The notes under the pieces: generated by a model
What the model was told of the DNA's origin: nothing
The model's database searches: none
Seen by the model: only the letters and a program-made list of their open reading frames with translations
In this document: positions 22,238 to 35,439 of the stretch, piece by piece
Layout of the letters: each line of letters starts with the position of its first letter
Position numbering within the stretch: the stretch's first letter is position 1
Position numbers and translations under genes: made by a program
Assembly: GCF_003711515.1 (NCBI RefSeq)
Contig: NW_021167092.1
Span: 301,073-365,072, forward strand
Origin: Sodiomyces alkalinus F11
Lineage: Eukaryota; Ascomycota; Sordariomycetes; Glomerellales; Plectosphaerellaceae
DNA length: 64,000 nt
Direction: 5' to 3'

Positions 22238-22639
22238 CAGGGCATCCTTCTTATCAATCACGTGGGGGGACCCACGTTTTACGCGCAAACGCCCTAAACC
22301 ACTTAAAACCTATATCAATCGATAGCTCTTGTCACGCTCTATATGCCTATCTATAGCCCCGTATCGCGCAGGCGCTAATTAAAGCGTATTATGAGTGCTA
22401 AAATGCCTGGAAACGGGCCTGCTCCCCCGCGTGCGGGGGGAAAGTCTAACGTGGCCCGGGCGCCCACGCTAATAAAGTAGCAGGCCTAGCCGCGCAGAGC
22501 CGCACCCCCGACCTCCACCTAACTATAACGCTATAAACAATAACCCACTAGCCATAACGCTAGCCATAATAACGCCCTTAACGACCCTAACGCCCCCCCC
22601 CCCTCTAAGGCCCCTATAACTATAGAGGGCCTAGGGGAG

Positions 22640-24103
22640 GTGGATATAGGTAATACCTTTAATACAGAGGATTTAACCCTCGCTACGCCCCTGAATTCGA
22701 AAAGGCACCTTAGCCCCTCTACGCCTACTCCTAGACGCTTTTCTAGGACACGAATCGAACCCCCCTCGGACTCGGAAGCCGAAGGCGCTTTCGAAACGCC
22801 CTCTAGGGCCCCCCCTGCCTCTAGGGGCCCCCTTACTAAAACACCGAGCCTTTTAGGCTCTAAATAGGCTAAAAGGGCCCCCGGAATAGCTAAAGCCCCT
22901 AGAGAAACCTCGGCCGAGCCCTAGAAGTCGACTAGATTGGCTAGTAAGGCATAGGCTAAAGAACTACTCTAACAGACTCTTTAGCTGCTTTAATAGGCCT
23001 ATACCCTTAACACTGCCCCCTAGCTTAAGGCCTTATTCGTATGGCTTAAATCTGCTATCGACGAAGTTCTAGAAGCCCCCTAGCCGCCTATACTCGAATA
23101 GAAGGTCGACGAACTAGCCTAGGCAGTTCGTAGGCTTATAGAATAGCCTAAACCCCTGTATAGCGAAGCTGTAAAGGGGAAAAAAGGCCCTATAGCACCC
23201 TAGGCCACTATTTCAGGGGCTTTAGTACCCTTAGCCCTTACCCCGATATCTATACTCCTAGCACCCCTCCTAATAGACCCTAAAAAGGTTCCTAAGGTTA
23301 TTTTATAGCCTACGGCAGGGGCAGCGATTCTTAGGGAAAACTTCGACCCCCTCGCGCTTCGGAATAAGCTTAATAAGGCCCTAAAATTCCCTGCAGTTAC
23401 GGCTATTAGCCGGTCGACTAATAGGAACCTTATTTTAACCCCGGGGCCGAAATACAGCGTTGAATAGCTCCTAGACTCGCAGAACCAGTGGTTTAAAGAG
23501 CTATACCTCCCACTCCAACCCCCCTAGCCTATAAGCGACTAGTTTAAGCTTATTATTAAATAGGTTCCTTCTAGAGCCTTTAGGGCTAGGAGTAGCGATA
23601 CCCCCTTACCCGACCCTTCCGAGCCGCCGTAAGAGGCCCTAAACCGAAGCCTATAATAGGGCCTAGGTCTATAGGACCTAGCCACCGAAATCGGCACCTT
23701 TAACCCTATTAGGGTAGTAGGGAAGCTTTAGTGGCTAGGGGCTCTAAACGCGTTTTACGGTGTAGTGGTTATTTCTATGCCCTCTACTAAAGAACAGAAG
23801 CACTACCTGAAACAGGGGCTCTATATAGCCGGTTAGCGGCTAAAGGTCTATAAATATAGGCCTATAACCCCTAGAACCTACTGCTCTAACTGCTGGAAAT
23901 TCGGGTATACCCGAGGGACCTGTAAAAGCCAAGCTTCCTGCCCTATCTGTGCCGTTAAAGACTATAGGGAAGAATACTACTATTATAACGAGTATGAAGA
24001 ATACGGAGACTACGAGTATAATACCTATAAGTGCTATACCAGCGAGGGAGATTACCCCCCCTTTAGCAGGGACTACGAGGTCTTTCGAGCTATAAAACCC
24101 TAA
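22640..24103 (+). pseudogene. LINE-I ORF1 (nucleic-acid-binding protein), RIP-inactivated
   Basis: 488 codons in one frame from ATG to TAA. ORF1 proteins of Tad1-like LINEs bind the element RNA. The first 75 residues are open and rich in Ser/Pro/Thr, then many in-frame TAG stops follow (former CAG or TGG). Near the C-terminus (codons about 414-440) a zinc knuckle is readable: Y-C-S-N-C-W-K-F-G-Y-T-R-G-T-C, in which the expected His is Tyr (TAT). A second C-x-x-C (C-P-I-C) follows at once, as in other ORF1 proteins, with its later ligands also changed to Tyr. The tail is acidic and Tyr-rich. Confidence 0.85.
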
Positions 24104-24109
24104 AATTCT

Positions 24110-27100
24110 ATGAATAAAGGGCCTTTTAGTTCGAAAGATATCCGGTTTATTTAATATAACGTCGATAAATAGGCCCCGGCATAAGAGGCTATCCTAGAAT
24201 AGGCTTTAGAGGCTTCGGCTAATATAGTCCTTATTTAGGAACTAGCCTGCGTCTTGATACTGATAGGGTGGTTTATTCGGGACCACCCTGCGTTCTATAC
24301 TATTATACCTATATTCTAAGACACCTAGTGTTTCCCTATTAAGCCTAGAGTCCTTACTTATATAAGAAAGGGCTCTAATATCGATTTATCATACCGCGAC
24401 GACCTTTTAGATGATATAGACGCGTAGAATATAGAGGTTTATTATCTATAGACCTTTTATATCCTGCACGTCGATAATTAGATAGAATAGGACCCCGAAA
24501 TAATAGGCCGAGGGTAGCCCCCTAGCCCTACCCCTTCTACGTCTTCCACATCTATATCTTCTTCTTTTCCCTCCTTTTTAGGCCCTAGAAGCCGGCGCTG
24601 GACCGAGGATCGAGTGCTATAGAGCCTATAGGTCCCTAAGCCTACCCTTATTATAGAGGACTTTAATAGAAACCACTAATAGTAGAACGGAGCTGCTACT
24701 AACTAAGCTTTTATTAGGGCCTAAGCTCTAGTAGACTGGTTAGATAGCCTCGGAGCTACCTATTTAGTGGATTCTGGAGAAGCTAACCTTAATGGGGGGA
24801 CCTTTTTTAGGTCTAATCTTCGTTAAGAATCGGTTATAGACCTAGCCTTTTACACGCCTGGCTTTAATTGGCTCCGCTTCGATAAGTAGGAATATATCGA
24901 AAACACTACCTCTCTACACCGCGCTATCCTCCTTTTAGCTATTATTTTAGGCTCTAAAGGTCCTATAAATAGGTCCCTCCCGCCGGCCTATAACTATAAG
25001 CTAGTAGATTAGGACCTGTTTTCTAGTACCCTAAACACCCTAGAACCTAGCCTTAACCAGGATATTTTACAGGCTATTAACGCGTCGGACTAGGATTCTT
25101 TAGGCCGCTACCTTTCGGGTACTATTACCCTAACGCTTAAGGCTTTAGTGCCTAAGCTACGGGTAGTAGGGCGTTCGAAGCTGTGGTGGACTAAAGAGCT
25201 AAAAGCCCAGCGAAAAACAGCTAACAGGGCTTTTAGGGCCTTTTGAAAGGCAAAAAAGGGGGCCTCGGCCACCTAGGCGCCTTTAGAAGCCTCCTGGAAA
25301 GAAGCTCGAAACGTCTACTACCGGGCGGTTAAAACAGCGAAAAACGACCACTAGGAAGCCGTCCTAGCCTACGCTAAAGGCCCTAAAATCTTTAAGGCCT
25401 ATAAATATACGAAAAGCGGCCTTAACGCAAAACTCCCACCGATTTAAACGCCTACGAAGCCGAAGGTCTACGCCTTTAAAGATAAATATAACGCCCTACT
25501 TTAGACCCTTTTTCCTACTCCCTCCGCCACCGACGCCCCCGAAGCCACTATATTTATAGGCCCTTCGGGGGACCTAGGCCCCTGTTACCTTTCTAATAGT
25601 CCCTAGAGCCTAACTAGATCACGTAGTAAGGGCCTTAGGAGACCGTGGGAGTGGCCTAGCCTTTAGGCTGCCGAACTATAACGCGCTATCTTCGGTGCTG
25701 CTAAGGGGAAAGCCCTAGCGCCTGATAGGATTAGTCTAAAGCCGATCTAGTAGGCCTATAAGATTATCCCTGGGTCCTTTTTATAAGCCTATACAGCACT
25801 ATTTATAGCAGGCCACCACCCTATCTACTAGAAAGAAGCCTTAGGGGTCGTTTTACTAAAGCCGGGAAAGAAGGACTATTTAAATCCTAAGTCTTATAGG
25901 ATTATAGGCCTTCTAAACTGCCTAGGTAAAGTCCTCGAAAGGGTTATAGCTACTAGGCTTAGCTTTATAGCTAATACCCGCGACGACCTTCTACACCCTA
26001 GTTAAATAGGGGGAAGACAATAACGCTCTGCTATTGATATAGCCCTTCTCCTCCTCTACTACATCGAAAAATAGCGTAATTGACGCTAAAGTCCTATAAT
26101 TTCTACGCTGTTTTTAGATATTAAAGGAGGCTTCGATTACGTCGCCTATCCCTAGCTATTCAGGACCCTTTAGGAACTCTAACTACGCTCGAACCTAGTT
26201 AAATAGGCAGCCTCTTTTATAGAAAACAGGCGAATCCAACTAGCCTTCGAGGGGCAGGTCTCGTAGCCTACCCCCTTAAATATAGGGGTTCTATAAGACT
26301 CCCCGGTTTCCCCTATCCTCTTCCTAATTTATATTAGAAAGGTTATAACCGGACCGGATTTTTAGGGTCTTTAGTTATCCTATATAGACGATTTCCAGCT
26401 ATCTATAGCGTCTACGTCGTCTAGGAAAACCTATAAAACCCTACAAAAAGCCGTAGCCTCCCTTTTCGACGCAGTAAAGGTTAACTAAGTCCTCTTCAAC
26501 CCTAAAAAAACAGAGCTTATTCACTTTTATCGAAGATGCTCTAAAGAAGACACTGCGGTTATTATAGGGGGGCACCTAGTTAAACCCGCGCTAGGTGCTA
26601 TTAGGTGCCTAGGGGTCTAGTTAGATCCTAAGCTATCCTTTAAACCCTATATCGAAAAACGACTGAATTCGGCTTTAAGGGCCCTAAATAGGCTATATAG
26701 GCTAGCTAGCGCGTAGAGGGGCCTTTCCTTTAAGGCTTTACGGTAGCTATATATAGCCTGTATAGCCTCCCTAGCCGATTGTGGCTCGTAGCTCTGGTAG
26801 GACCCTAAATCACCGAAAAAACACCATATAGATTGTCTAGAACGACTATAGTATAGGGCTCTAGTCAGGGCCTTAGGTGCGTTTAGGGGGGCCCCTCTAC
26901 GGCCTCTAGAACTCGAAGCAGTAGTCCCCCTAGCGGCGGTTCGGTTAACTAGGTCTAATAGACTTTATGCCTTTAGAACCTTAAAATTCCTACCGAACCA
27001 CCCTATTAGACGCTAGCTCCTACTAAGCGAAAACCACAAAGGCCTTAACTAGCTATAGAGCCTTCTGCCTAGTATATAGCTATTTAGACTAGGCCTAGAA

Positions 27101-28243
27101 ATAGCGGCTTTAATAGGTCAGTCTTAGGATATCGAGGGCCCTTCGGCTAGGTAGGAGGCCCCTTAGGCTTCGGAACCCTTTTCAGATCTAAGGCCCTTTT
27201 TCCCTAAAGACCGGCCTAGTATAGCCACTAACCCTGGCCCTGGCCCCGATACCCTTATTCAGAAAACAGCCTACCTAGAAGCCCTCGCTGAAATATAATA
27301 ACGCCTAGGGGAATAGGCTACTATTTTCTATACTAACGGCTCCCTAGGCTACCTTACTAGGCCCCTTAGAGGACCCTCGTAGGCTGTAGACGCTATGATA
27401 TAGTGGACTAATACCGGGAGGCCCTGTAAAGCTATAGGCTTTAACCTAGGGGCCGCTGCCGAAGTCGCGGACGCTCAATTATACGCTATTCTCTAGGCCC
27501 TTTACGCTACCCTAGAGCAGACGCTAAGGCCCCTAGAGTGCTATATTTTTAGTGATTCCTAGGCGGCTATTCAAAAGCTTCAGCGCACCTTATAGTAGGC
27601 TATAGAAGCTAAAGACCTTATTTCACGCCTTAAACTACTAGGCACGTCGGTTTCTATATAGTGGTGCCCCTTATACGTGGGGATAGAAGGGAACGAACTA
27701 GCGGATAAGGTGGTTAAAGGGGCGTTAAACCCCGAAAAAGCTACTAAATCCGTTAGCTTAGTTACCCTTAGCCACCTAAAACGCCGGATAAATAAAGCCC
27801 TTATTCGAGACTAGAAGACCCTATAGAATCACGAAGAGGAGGAGAAAAGAGGTAAATCGGCTCGACTAGGCCGTCTATACCGGCGACTAGTCCGCGATAA
27901 CCTCCGTTTCTCCCGAAAACCACTTCTAATGTAAGGCATTAGGTCGGTAAAATCGGCTTTTACGTAGTTAAAAACCGGCTTCGGATACCTAAAAACCCAC
28001 TAAAAAAGGGCCTAAAACTGCGCTGATGACCGCTGTTCCTGTCCCGGCTCCCCTATACAGAATATAGTATACGTTATTCTTTCCTGCCCTTTTTATAAAG
28101 AAGAACGAGGAGCCCTGCGGGAAGCCCTGGTAGGCCTACCGCTATCTCTGCCGTTATTATTTAGCACTAAAAAAGGAATACAGGCCTTATAGGCCTACCT
28201 TTTAGCTACTAAAATAGCCTCGGTAGAGTGGTATAGGGCGTAA
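24110..28243 (+). pseudogene. LINE-I ORF2 (endonuclease, RT, RNase H), RIP-inactivated
   Basis: 1377 codons in one frame, starting 6 bp after ORF1. Domains in order: AP-type endonuclease (24140-25000; Y-N-V start and D-F-N near 24660), reverse transcriptase (about 25840-26700; K-P-G-K-K-D, L-L-N-C-L-G-K-V-L-E, F-L-D-I-K-G-G-F-D, and the active-site Y-I-D-D-F at 26381-26395, both Asp kept), RNase H (from about 27320; Y-T-N-G-S, with D-to-N at 27335-27337), and a C-terminal Cys-rich end (C-S-C-P near 28040, C-P-F near 28090). Stops are nearly all TAG. A TGA at about 25243 is an exception. Confidence 0.87.
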
Positions 28244-28452
28244 ACCACGATTCCTGCGGTCTAGTTATTTTGCTTTGGTTTTTTACCTATTTGGTTTTAT
28301 TAGGCAGATTGTTACGGAGGATTTCCTGTATATAGTACGCTCTATTTTACTATACTTAGCTTCTAACAGCCTCTAGCCTTTAGGGCAATAGGCGCCGCGC
28401 CATAGCTTTAGGGCTGTATGCGCGTAATGAATTAAAAAAAGGAAAAAAAAAA
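28244..28452 (+). other. LINE-I 3' UTR and A-rich tail
   Basis: About 190 bp after the ORF2 stop, then A-rich sequence AATTAAAAAAAGG followed by ten A just before the target duplication. The same 3' UTR, reversed, begins the second copy at 40737. Confidence 0.85.
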
Positions 28453-30285
28453 GCCGTGAAACGGCCTTAATTATTAAAGAGGTGGACCGACGATCCTAAA
28501 TCTAGGATGGCGTAGTATAGTGGTGCTTTAGCTTAGTTAATAGATAAGGATACTCCTTATTCTTATAATCTTAATCTTGTTATTATAGGGGGGCGCGCTA
28601 CCCCCTCTTCTTCTAAGGGGTAGACATCTAGTCGCCTCTGCGCGGTAACAGAAAGGTCTTTTACAGTTACGGCCAGCTAGGTAACCCGCCGACTTTATAG
28701 TATAGTAGTTATAATAGGTGTAGTATTATAGAGTCAATTATTCTAGACCTTCTTTATCTTACTAGCAGTGTCCCCTAAGGCTTCCCGTCTCTTCTATATT
28801 GCGGTGTCTACGCGGATTTTAAAACTATAGTTACGTATTTTCTTTTCTACACCCTTTGTAATATCTTCGCGGCCACGATAGCTATAAAGGCCTATATTCA
28901 GCTTTACATACTAAAATGCAGGGGTAGAATAAGGGTTCTTATATATCTTATAAGGCCTGCTTATTACGTAAGGGATAGTCTTCACGGACGTTTTACTACG
29001 AGGGCGCTTCTTATTATCTTTATTATTAGTGGTACGGGCATCCTTAGTATCGGGGAGGTTCCCGAGGGTATTAAAGGTGCCTCTTCTAACTCTAGGCTTT
29101 ATAGCGGCGGATTATAGGCCTTTTATATTACTACGAACCGCCCTTAAAGCCTTTACGATATCCGGAATTAATAGCTTATTTTCCGTAGACTTATCATAGT
29201 TATTTACTACGTAATTATTACTCTATTCCTAGGTAATAGATCTAATAGCTTTTAACGCGTCTTCCGTCTAATAGTCCGCCCTTAATACCTCTAAAACGCC
29301 GATATACTTATAGTGTATTATCGCTGTTTTCTAGCTTATGACCCACGCGTTTATATCCTTAGGTATCGCTTTTATAGATATAGTATATCGTCGATATAGA
29401 ATTAAGGCTTCCTTATAGAGGTCTATAGGGCTCGGTCCTATATACGCGTGGAGGAGCGTAATCTAGGCTTGTAGGTTATTTACGGTATTATCCTATAGCT
29501 AGGCGAGGAGGTTATATAACGTGGTATAAACGGTCCCCTTAGTATACGACCGTACCTATTGAATTCCTTCTACTAGGCTTCGTAGTCTACCTTTTCCTCG
29601 CGGTATACGCGGTGATCTTATAGGTAGCGCGTACGCCTCTTTTCGGAGAGGTTATCGATAGACGTGGGCGTCCTTATCAGTGGTTCTTTCGTTACGACCG
29701 TAGCCGTGCTACAGGCGGTTATCCTCTTCTTACCGGCGGCTATAGCCGCTATAGTAGCGGTAGCCACGGCGGCGGCGGGGTCCCAGCCTAAGGCGTTAGT
29801 GGCCTTATCACCCTCTAGTATAATACTAGAAAACGGGGTAGCTATAGCCTCCTCCGTTATATTAGGGTCGACGATAAGAGCTTTATATTTACATACGTTA
29901 GGTTATATAGGCTTAAAAAGCAGGTAAGCGTTAGCCTCCTCGTCGCTCAGATTTAGATTAAGATAGTTATCCTAGTAGGGGGCAAATTTACCGCGTACGA
30001 CGTATTCTTATATCGCTTAATCCTCTTAGTTAATAAGGGTAGTAGCGGCCGCTTTCTATTCGGCGTTAGATATATTAGAAGATATCTTTATAAGTTTATC
30101 GGTTAATTAATTAATTAATAGGTAGGTTAGTAGACTAATTAATCGCTTAATTACTCTAATTAGGTTAATAGTAATTATTTTAAGAGTGCTTATAAAACGT
30201 GATTACTTTTATAGTGGAATAGGGGTAGCCTTATTAATATCTATAGTTTAGGTATTATAAACGGGGCTTATAACCATGGCACGTT
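28453..30285 (-). pseudogene. Copia-1 gag region (copy b)
   Basis: Collinear with 58365-60161 of copy c. The minus strand has fairly long open stretches without strong domain signatures; an Ala-rich segment lies at 29690-29780. By position next to the 5' LTR it is gag. The plus-strand open stretch at 29664-29927 is its shadow. Confidence 0.6.
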
Positions 30286-31979
30286 ATTAGTATTATTATC
30301 GATCTTACTCCGCTATCCTGATTAATTATAGGAGCCTTCCTAGGCTATACGGTCCTTCTCGGGTGGCTATAGAGGGGAAAACCCGGGGAAAACCCGGGGA
30401 AAACCTTTATACACTTTCTTAGGTGGAGAGGTGCAGCTACGGGGCCGATATAGCCCCGGTTCTTCCCTATTACGTATTTGGATCATACTCCTAGGCTAGT
30501 GGCTAATAGGAAGTATAGCAGGCTAGTAGTTAGGTAAGTTAGCCTAAGCTAATCTCTATCGGTGGAGCTAGGGCCGAGGGGGCGCTACCGCGTTTCCGCT
30601 ATACGGTAGCTACGGGTCTTTAGCCTTAGTCTCCCTATATCTCTTAAGGATTATACCTTTATTCTTTCCGTTCGGTTAATCAAGAGAGTAGGGAGGTAGG
30701 CGCCTCCTGCTATATCCGGCAGTAGGTAGGGGGAATAGGCCCTTACCCTGTTATAAGAATTAGATAGTTAATATCCCCTAAGGTCTTTATACCTTAATCC
30801 TTCTTTTTCCTCTTATAACGCTAATAAGTTTATTATAGGTTTTCCCCTTAATCTATTCCCGCTTATAGTGCTATAGGTGTATCGTTACGGACTATACTAA
30901 CTAGTAAACCCCTTTAGTTTTCATATTATATTCCTATTATAGTTTTAGTATAAGTATTTTACGGGTAGCCTTATAGTAGCGTGGTAGTATAGGGTTAACT
31001 AAGTAGTATAGTATTAATTTATATATATGAATAAGTAATCTATAGTAGTAGTATAATATAAGTTCTCTTTATAGCGTAGCGGTGCCTTAGTAGTAGTATA
31101 CTAATAGTCGTAGATATCGTCTCCTAATAATACTAATACTAATAATAATAACCGCTATTATAAGCGCGGCGTAGTTTATATTATACTATATATAGCCCTT
31201 AGTAGTGTCGGAGTAGTCTTATAGCGCTAACGTAGGGTAGTTATATTTATTATATTAAGCGTCTAGGTATATACCCCGATACTATAGAAGTTTAGGCTAA
31301 TACCACGGGAATAGGCGCGGTCTATTACTAGTATACTAATAGTCGGCGTTTATATAAGGATATAAATCGCCTCGGTACCGTAATAATACCGTGTATATAT
31401 TAAGGTAGATATAGCTAATAGCTTAATAAGTCCCCTCCGCTACTAAGAAATAGTATTAACGCCTTATAGATATCTATTAGGTATATATACGTAAGGGTAA
31501 AGGCCGCTAATAGCGCTAGTATCGCTAATATAAGTATCCCTTTTCGGTGCCGTGGTGGTTTTACACTAATAAGTTATAGGCTAAGGAGCGCCTAAGTATA
31601 GCGTCCCGGTCTTTTAGCCAGGCCCTAAACAGGGCGTTACCTTCCGGTTACGGTCGCGGCGGCACCGTGTTAGTAGAGGTATAGGAGTTATCTTATTAGA
31701 TAAGACACTTAGAGGGTAAGATAGATCTAATCTTAGACTACCTTATAAGTAGCTCCCCCTTAGTCCCGTTATAGCTCCTTAGCGGTATTAACTAGCTAAC
31801 TAGGCCTAATAGGGTCTTAAGTATATTAAAAGTAGTATTAGTGCCTCCGAGGGAGGTAATAACGATAAGAGCTAGTCGGTACCGTAATAGTACTATATCG
31901 ATACTGCCGGGGTCCTAGCTTATAGGGCCCTTATCCTAATAATTAGTTAGTCGTTATACCGCCCTATCCCTAATACGGT

Positions 31980-34900
31980 CCTATTTTAGTATCGCGGGTA
32001 TTTCTTTAGGCCTTTATAACTTTAAGGGCGAGGCGAAAGTCCTTAAGCCTCTTCCATTATAGGAACTACCTTATAACTACCCCGGCCTCGGTATCGTATT
32101 CTAGCGTATCGTATAAGTCTCCTTTAGTTATAAGTGGCCTCCTTACGGTCCTACAGAGGTCCTTATAGTCTTCCTCGGTTACCTTTTAGTATTAGAGTAC
32201 TATATACTCTGCTATTTCCGCCCCTCCGTCTCTATAAAGGCTCTGCGGTAATAAGAAGCCCGGTACCCTCGCTTTAGCTAGGAATACTCGTAGGCCTAGG
32301 TTTTCTAATCTAATCTAGGTATGTACGGAGCTTTATAGCTTAAGGAGCCCTTTATATTTCCGGAGTAAGCATTATATTGGGGGGCGGCTTAGTACTGCTA
32401 TAGTATAGGTATAAGGCCGCCGTGCTTCCGCCTAGGCTTAACCCTATTCCCTTATAAGGGCCTTCCCCGGGGGCGAGGTTCCGGCCTAGGTTATTAGGGC
32501 GGTAAGCTATACTATCCACGCGAGGGCGGCGTGGGTCCTATAATACCGATTCCATATTATTAGGGCTCTTGCCGTAGCGTATACTCCGGCTAATATCTTA
32601 TTTTCTGTCCCTTCTTCTTATGTCCGGAGGATCTTTCGGGCGCTTAGGCTTAAGAGGTATAGGTTAGGGGGGGGATAAAGGTCTTTTTTTCGAGGACCCT
32701 AACCAGTATAGCCTTATAGGCTCCGGCTACTAATCTAAGGCACCGGTTCTATATTATTATAAATACCACTACGGGGCCTTACCGGGGGCCGGCCCTTATC
32801 ATATAAACGGCTAACGCGTAATAGACTACTATTAGTCTTACTACTATAAGGTATAATCTTCTTATATCTACGAAGCTATACCCCTACACTACCGTACTAA
32901 GCCTTATGATGGCGTATATTTATATAGCTAGTCGGCTTTTTACCTCTTTAATGTATCGCCGGAAGTCGAGTTTCCTATTAAGCTACACGCTTAGGAGCCT
33001 TATCGTCTCCGTTACCGGCACCGAAGTAACGTTAAGTGGGAGCGGGGTAAAGGAGGGTTAGTGTGATTTTGTGAAGGGGATATAGATATACTTAGCTAGT
33101 TCGAATTATAGTCCGCTTACTATCTCCTAGTCTAAGTAAGTATACTACGCGGCGGTAAAATAGTATTATATTTATACCTTTATCTTACCGAATACGATAA
33201 TATTCGTATTATTTGTGAATTCTGCTATTATCGTTTTAAGTACCCTTTTGAGCTCCTTATAAAGGGTAAAGATATATAGGATAAAGAGGATAAGGGAGAT
33301 CGGGAGCCTTATAGTATACCCCCGCGGAGGTACTTCGGGGGGGCTATTTCGCTATTAAGTAGTAGCGAGGCTATATAGTCTTAGAGGAAGCTATTAATTA
33401 GAGTAATAAGCTATTGGGGGAATCCTTTCCTTTTAAGTACCTCGAGGAGATAGGAGTAAAGAATAGTATTAAAGACGCCTTTACTATCTAGTTAGAGTAT
33501 TAAAATAGTACTATTATAGGCCTAGCTCGCCTTTATAGCCTCCGTAACTCTTTGTACTACTATCTTTATACTCCGCCCGGTCCGGTTATCTATCTATCCT
33601 TTTAGGACGAGCCGATACTCCTCCGCTATAACGGCGATACGGTTAGCTAGTATCCCCTTGAGGACCTTACCTATTATATTAAGGAGTAATATTGGTCGCT
33701 AGCCCTTTACTATCTCGTAGTCGGCTATCGGCCGGCCTCCCTTCTTAAGGACTACCACGGTAATATAATAGCACCTTTTCGGGTAATAACCCGCTTCGAG
33801 GCACGCTATAAAGATAGCGCTTAGTCTTTCATATAAAGGAGGTCTATATACTTTAAGGAGCCCTACTAGGAGCCTACCAGGTCCTAATACCGCCTCAGGT
33901 TTCGGTTTCTTAAGGCGCCCCTATATATCCGCTATAGTAATATCGTGCCGGATATTCTATTTAGGGGGGACTTCCGCGCTTAGGGGCTTAAGGATAGTAA
34001 GGAGGGGGGTAAGCAAAACTTCCGGTTAAGGACTTCGGCTTTCTCCGCGTGTATAGTGGCTAGGCTATCGTTATCGTCTTAGCGTAGTAGCGGTACTAAT
34101 AAGGGGTCTAGCGGTATATCTCCTTTTATTTATATCTATTTCTATAATTGCTAAAAGAGATTATTATTCTTCCTAGGCTTATATAGTAAGTACCGCTAGT
34201 ATAGCCGCTTCGCTACCGCTATGGCCTTATTACGGCGCCTCTCCGCTTCCTAGAACTTATCCTATCGGTTCGGTGACTTCCTATATATATATCTACGGTA
34301 GAGGCGCCTTACTTCCTAGGTAAGGGCGGTTAGCTCCACGTTCTACTAAGGGGTAGGTAGGAGTCTAGGGGTACCCCCGCGGCGGCGTTATATAGTCTTA
34401 TCGGCTATAGTCATAAGGTCTCTAATTAGGTTATTTAGTACGAAGTCGATATCTCCTAGTATTATAAGGGGGCTAGTCTACTATAGTTACATAGCTATAA
34501 TCTAAGGAACCTATAAGGGGTTAAAGTCCTTTTAGGCCTAGCGGGGCCCGCCTAGGTCCCGCGGTAGTATTATCGCGGTGCTCGGCGTAGTATCTATCTC
34601 TGTATACATTTAGGCCGTCTATAAGTAGTGGTCCAATCCGATAATAGTCTTATCGGGGCCACCGAAGTTATAGCGGAGCCCCTGTACCGCCTATATAAGG
34701 TTAATAATATTAGCACGCTAGCCCGGACGGTATTACGTAATAGTGCTAGGGGGGGTTACTAAGTCTAGGTTCTACTGAGTTATAAGGGTAAGTAGGGTAT
34801 TAGCCCGGGGGTAATAACGCGGTGGCTATAACTATAAGGGGTAGTATAGGTTAAAGTCCCCTATAAGGATATAGCGGCCCCGCGGTAATACTATATCGAA

Positions 34901-35250
34901 TATATCTTACAGGGGTATATTCTAAGGGATCCTGGCTAACTAGTAGTTTCTAAGTAGATTAATTAGATTATAAGGGTATCGTCTCTAGTCCTAAATATAA
35001 CCGTGTAGCTATCGTAGTAGGCCCGCTACGTCCACGTATATAGCGGGTGCCATTTATATATATATAGGAGGGCGCGGCCTCCTCCTTATATTCGCCGGTA
35101 TACCCCTTAGGAGGGGTAGGTAAGGCTCTTCGTAAAGGGGTTAAGGCCGGGTTCCTGGATTACTATTACCTCGTACTCGGCGCGGCACTAAAGCGGGAGC
35201 TCCCGCCGCGCTTAACTCCTCTTTATATTCCACGAAAGGATATAGATTCT
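31980..35250 (-). pseudogene. LINE-II ORF2 (endonuclease and RT), decayed
   Basis: Minus strand. RT core between about 33800 and 33150: K-K-G-G-R-P, R-P-I-L-L-L-N-I-I-G-K-V-L, R-T-G-R-S and G-V-F-N-T. The active site reads F-T-N-N-T-N-I where LINE RTs have F-A-D-D-T-N (Asn pair at 33208-33213), so both catalytic Asp are lost. The C-terminal finger is near 32230. The endonuclease should lie at about 34100-35200 but is poorly preserved. A run of 16 G at 35263-35278 lies close to the expected ORF1/ORF2 border. Confidence 0.72.
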
Positions 35251-35439
35251 TATTAATTAGTAGGGGGGGGGGGGGGGGTTAAGATAATGTACTCGGTATA
35301 ACCAGGGTCTAGTCCTGGCTTTATAGCTCTTATGACGATACCTTACTAGCCCCGCGGGGGACTATATAAGCGCTTATTAGGCCCGGTATCGGGGAGCCCT
35401 CCTATCCTTTAGTTCTGTTCGAGGGGCGTCCCCGGCCCT

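Larger units (their letters stand above)
22238..28452 (+). mobile_element. LINE-I, full-length Tad1-like retrotransposon
   Basis: A 6215 bp plus-strand LINE inserted in Copia-1 copy b, with an 11 bp duplication GCCGTGAAACG (22227-22237 and 28453-28463) and an A-rich tail (28434-28452). A G+C-rich 5' UTR of about 400 bp precedes two ORFs (22640-24103 and 24110-28243) that both stay in frame from start to end, interrupted almost only by TAG/TAA codons. That pattern means the element was intact when inserted and was then inactivated by RIP, with hardly any later indels. A second, 5'-truncated copy lies at 40737-46058. Confidence 0.92.

Noticed and set aside
22238..28452. Alternative genetic code with TAG as a sense codon, since TAG is the main in-frame stop
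   Set aside because: TAG sits where relatives have Gln or Trp and is explained by CAG or TGG mutation. The clean PWI gene uses the standard code and ends in TGA.
29664..29927. Ala-rich 87-codon ORF on the plus strand, and its equivalent at 59594-59824
   Set aside because: Both lie antisense to the Copia-1 gag region at the same relative position, so they are shadows of one repeat.
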